From the NCBI GenBank assembly GCA_034231615.1, contig CM067306.1, positions 41,836,761-41,900,760 of the forward strand: a DNA stretch of 64,000 nucleotides, given 5' to 3'. Positions 56,801-59,244 of the stretch are shown one piece after another. The DNA comes from Meghimatium bilineatum (lineage: Eukaryota; Mollusca; Gastropoda; Stylommatophora; Philomycidae). Made by a program: the position numbers and the translations under genes. The first letter of the stretch is position 1. Every line of letters begins with the position of its first letter. Under the pieces are notes generated by a model, which was given only the letters and a program-made list of their open reading frames with translations, was not told where the DNA came from and did not search any database.

Positions 56801-59104
56801 TTTATATTAGAGTAAGAAACTACATTCATTATTCTCTTCATTTTTTTTTTAAATATAGAAACTGATTTAGAGTTCATCCGTACACTTGAGGACATAACCA
56901 TAACTGAAATTCCAAAGACATTGACATTTGAATGTGAAGTCTCCAAGGTGAATGTGCCAGCCAAATGGTATCACAATGGTGAGATCATCACAGCAAGTGA
57001 TAAACATGAATTCTTTGGCAAAGGAGTCATTCATAGACTGACAATTACTGATGCTGATGGGAAAGATGAAGGAGTCTACAAGATTGAGATTAAGAACAAG
57101 AAGTCAGAGGCTAAACTTTCTGTGGAAGGTTTGTATAAAACAATGTTTTTATGGCGATCATTATTTAGCAAGGAGACCTCCAAGCTATAGGATTTTTATG
57201 TTACTTGAATGAATAGTCTGTCAATATAACATATCCTTTGCAAAAAGTTGTCATCTCTGCCACTCTGTAAGCCTCTTGGTTTTATGTAAGTTGTTCAGCC
57301 TTTTCCAGTGTCATGTTCAGAAGGTCTTCAATATCCTGTGTCATCATAGTCTTGGTCTGCCTCTTGTTCTCTTTCCTGAAACTTTTCCCTCCATGATTAA
57401 TCTTTCTAATCATTGTGTCTTTGTATATGTCCAAAATGTTTGCTTACATTTTTTTTAATAGTTTTGAGTAGCCTAATGTATAGCTGTAAACATGTATTAG
57501 TGGTGTGGGATTATTATTATTATGAACAGTGTCATTGAATAAAGAATTTATATTTCATTTTTGTCAATGGATCATCTTCTTCTGCATTAATTCTCAAACT
57601 CCTGAAAACTAGCCTAGCAGGATGTAGTCCAGAGAATGAAATATGTTGTGCCATGATTTATTCACAAATAATGCTGTGCTATCTGCAAATTTCAGCATGA
57701 CACATAAGATTTCAGCATGGTTTCCGGGTCACTGACCCCCTATGGAATGGGACAACAAAATCCACTGCCAGAGTCTCCTTAGTCATTTCTTATGAATTAC
57801 ATGACAAGCAACACTGTCAATATTCTTTACTCCCTGTTTGGACCAGCAAGACCAGGGGCACGTCAATGGAAAAAGACCAACACAAGCTCTGAAATATTTT
57901 GTTTGGAATATGTAAAGTTTATCAATATTTAACTATATTTGTGTAATACCTTTCCATTTCATTAATGAACCCAAACAATCTTGGCTTGAGTATTTGAACA
58001 AGAGAAGTTGTATAACAGAAGTCTGTGATAACTGTTGACAATCAATACAAGGTAACTGCGTGAAACGTAACAACAATTAGACTTACGTAAAACACAGGTT
58101 TATATATATTTTCCACATATATTTACGTTTTTATGTACTTTCTGACCTTCCGGCATATCATTTCCATATTTCCGTTGGACGTTGTGATAATTTTTCTATT
58201 CGTCGTCTTTTAATGTTTTGTTTGTGTCTTGATAAAGACCTTTTGGTTGAAACGTTGAATATGATTTGTGTGAATATGATTTGTGTATTGTAATTTTTAT
58301 GATTTCTTATGTGATCATCATTGCCCATCATTACCCACTAGTGTTAGATATAGTCTATGGTGTCCCATTGAGACGATATATAAACCTGTGTTTTACGTAA
58401 GTCTAATTGATAACTGTTGTAAGCTTACTATATGTCACAATAAACATTGTCTGTCATTTATTATAGTGCCTCCAAAGATCTTTGTGGATAAGAAGTACCA
58501 AGAAACTGTGATTCTTCATGCTGGCCAGTCAACTGCATTTGAAATCCCCTTCACTGGAAATCCTCAACCAAAGGTTACATGGACTTTCAAGGATGGTCCA
58601 CTTCCAGATCCAAAACGAATGGAAGCAGAGACAATTTATAACATGACAACAGTCCGGTTGGGTCATGTCATCAGAACAGACAGTGGAAGTTACACAGTCA
58701 AATTGGAAAATACAAATGGTATTGCAGAGATTACTATCAACCTACTTGTACTTGGTGAGTCAATCAATGTCTAGAAGAGCATGTTCATTGTACTTAATTT
58801 GTCAATAAAAATACAATCAAATAGACAAAATACAATGCACCACTTAAAGTGACTTTTTATAGTAGTCCTCAGGCATACATCTTTGGTTTTCATCTCCACA
58901 TATTAAAAGTTAATATTTTCTTGGGAGAGTTTGTTTTTTCAATCTTAACATATAACATTTTGGGATTCAGAGGAACTGTTAGACAACATCAGAGCCTTGT
59001 ATCAAAAATGTATTGGAGCAGTAAGAACTAATGAAGGGCTAACCAAAACTTTCAGAATAAATGCAGGAGTTTAGACAGGAATGTGTGTTATCACCACTGC
59101 TATT

Positions 59105-59186
<82 letters not shown>

Positions 59187-59206
59187 TGTCCATATGTTGA
59201 CTCTGT

Positions 59207-59244
<38 letters not shown>

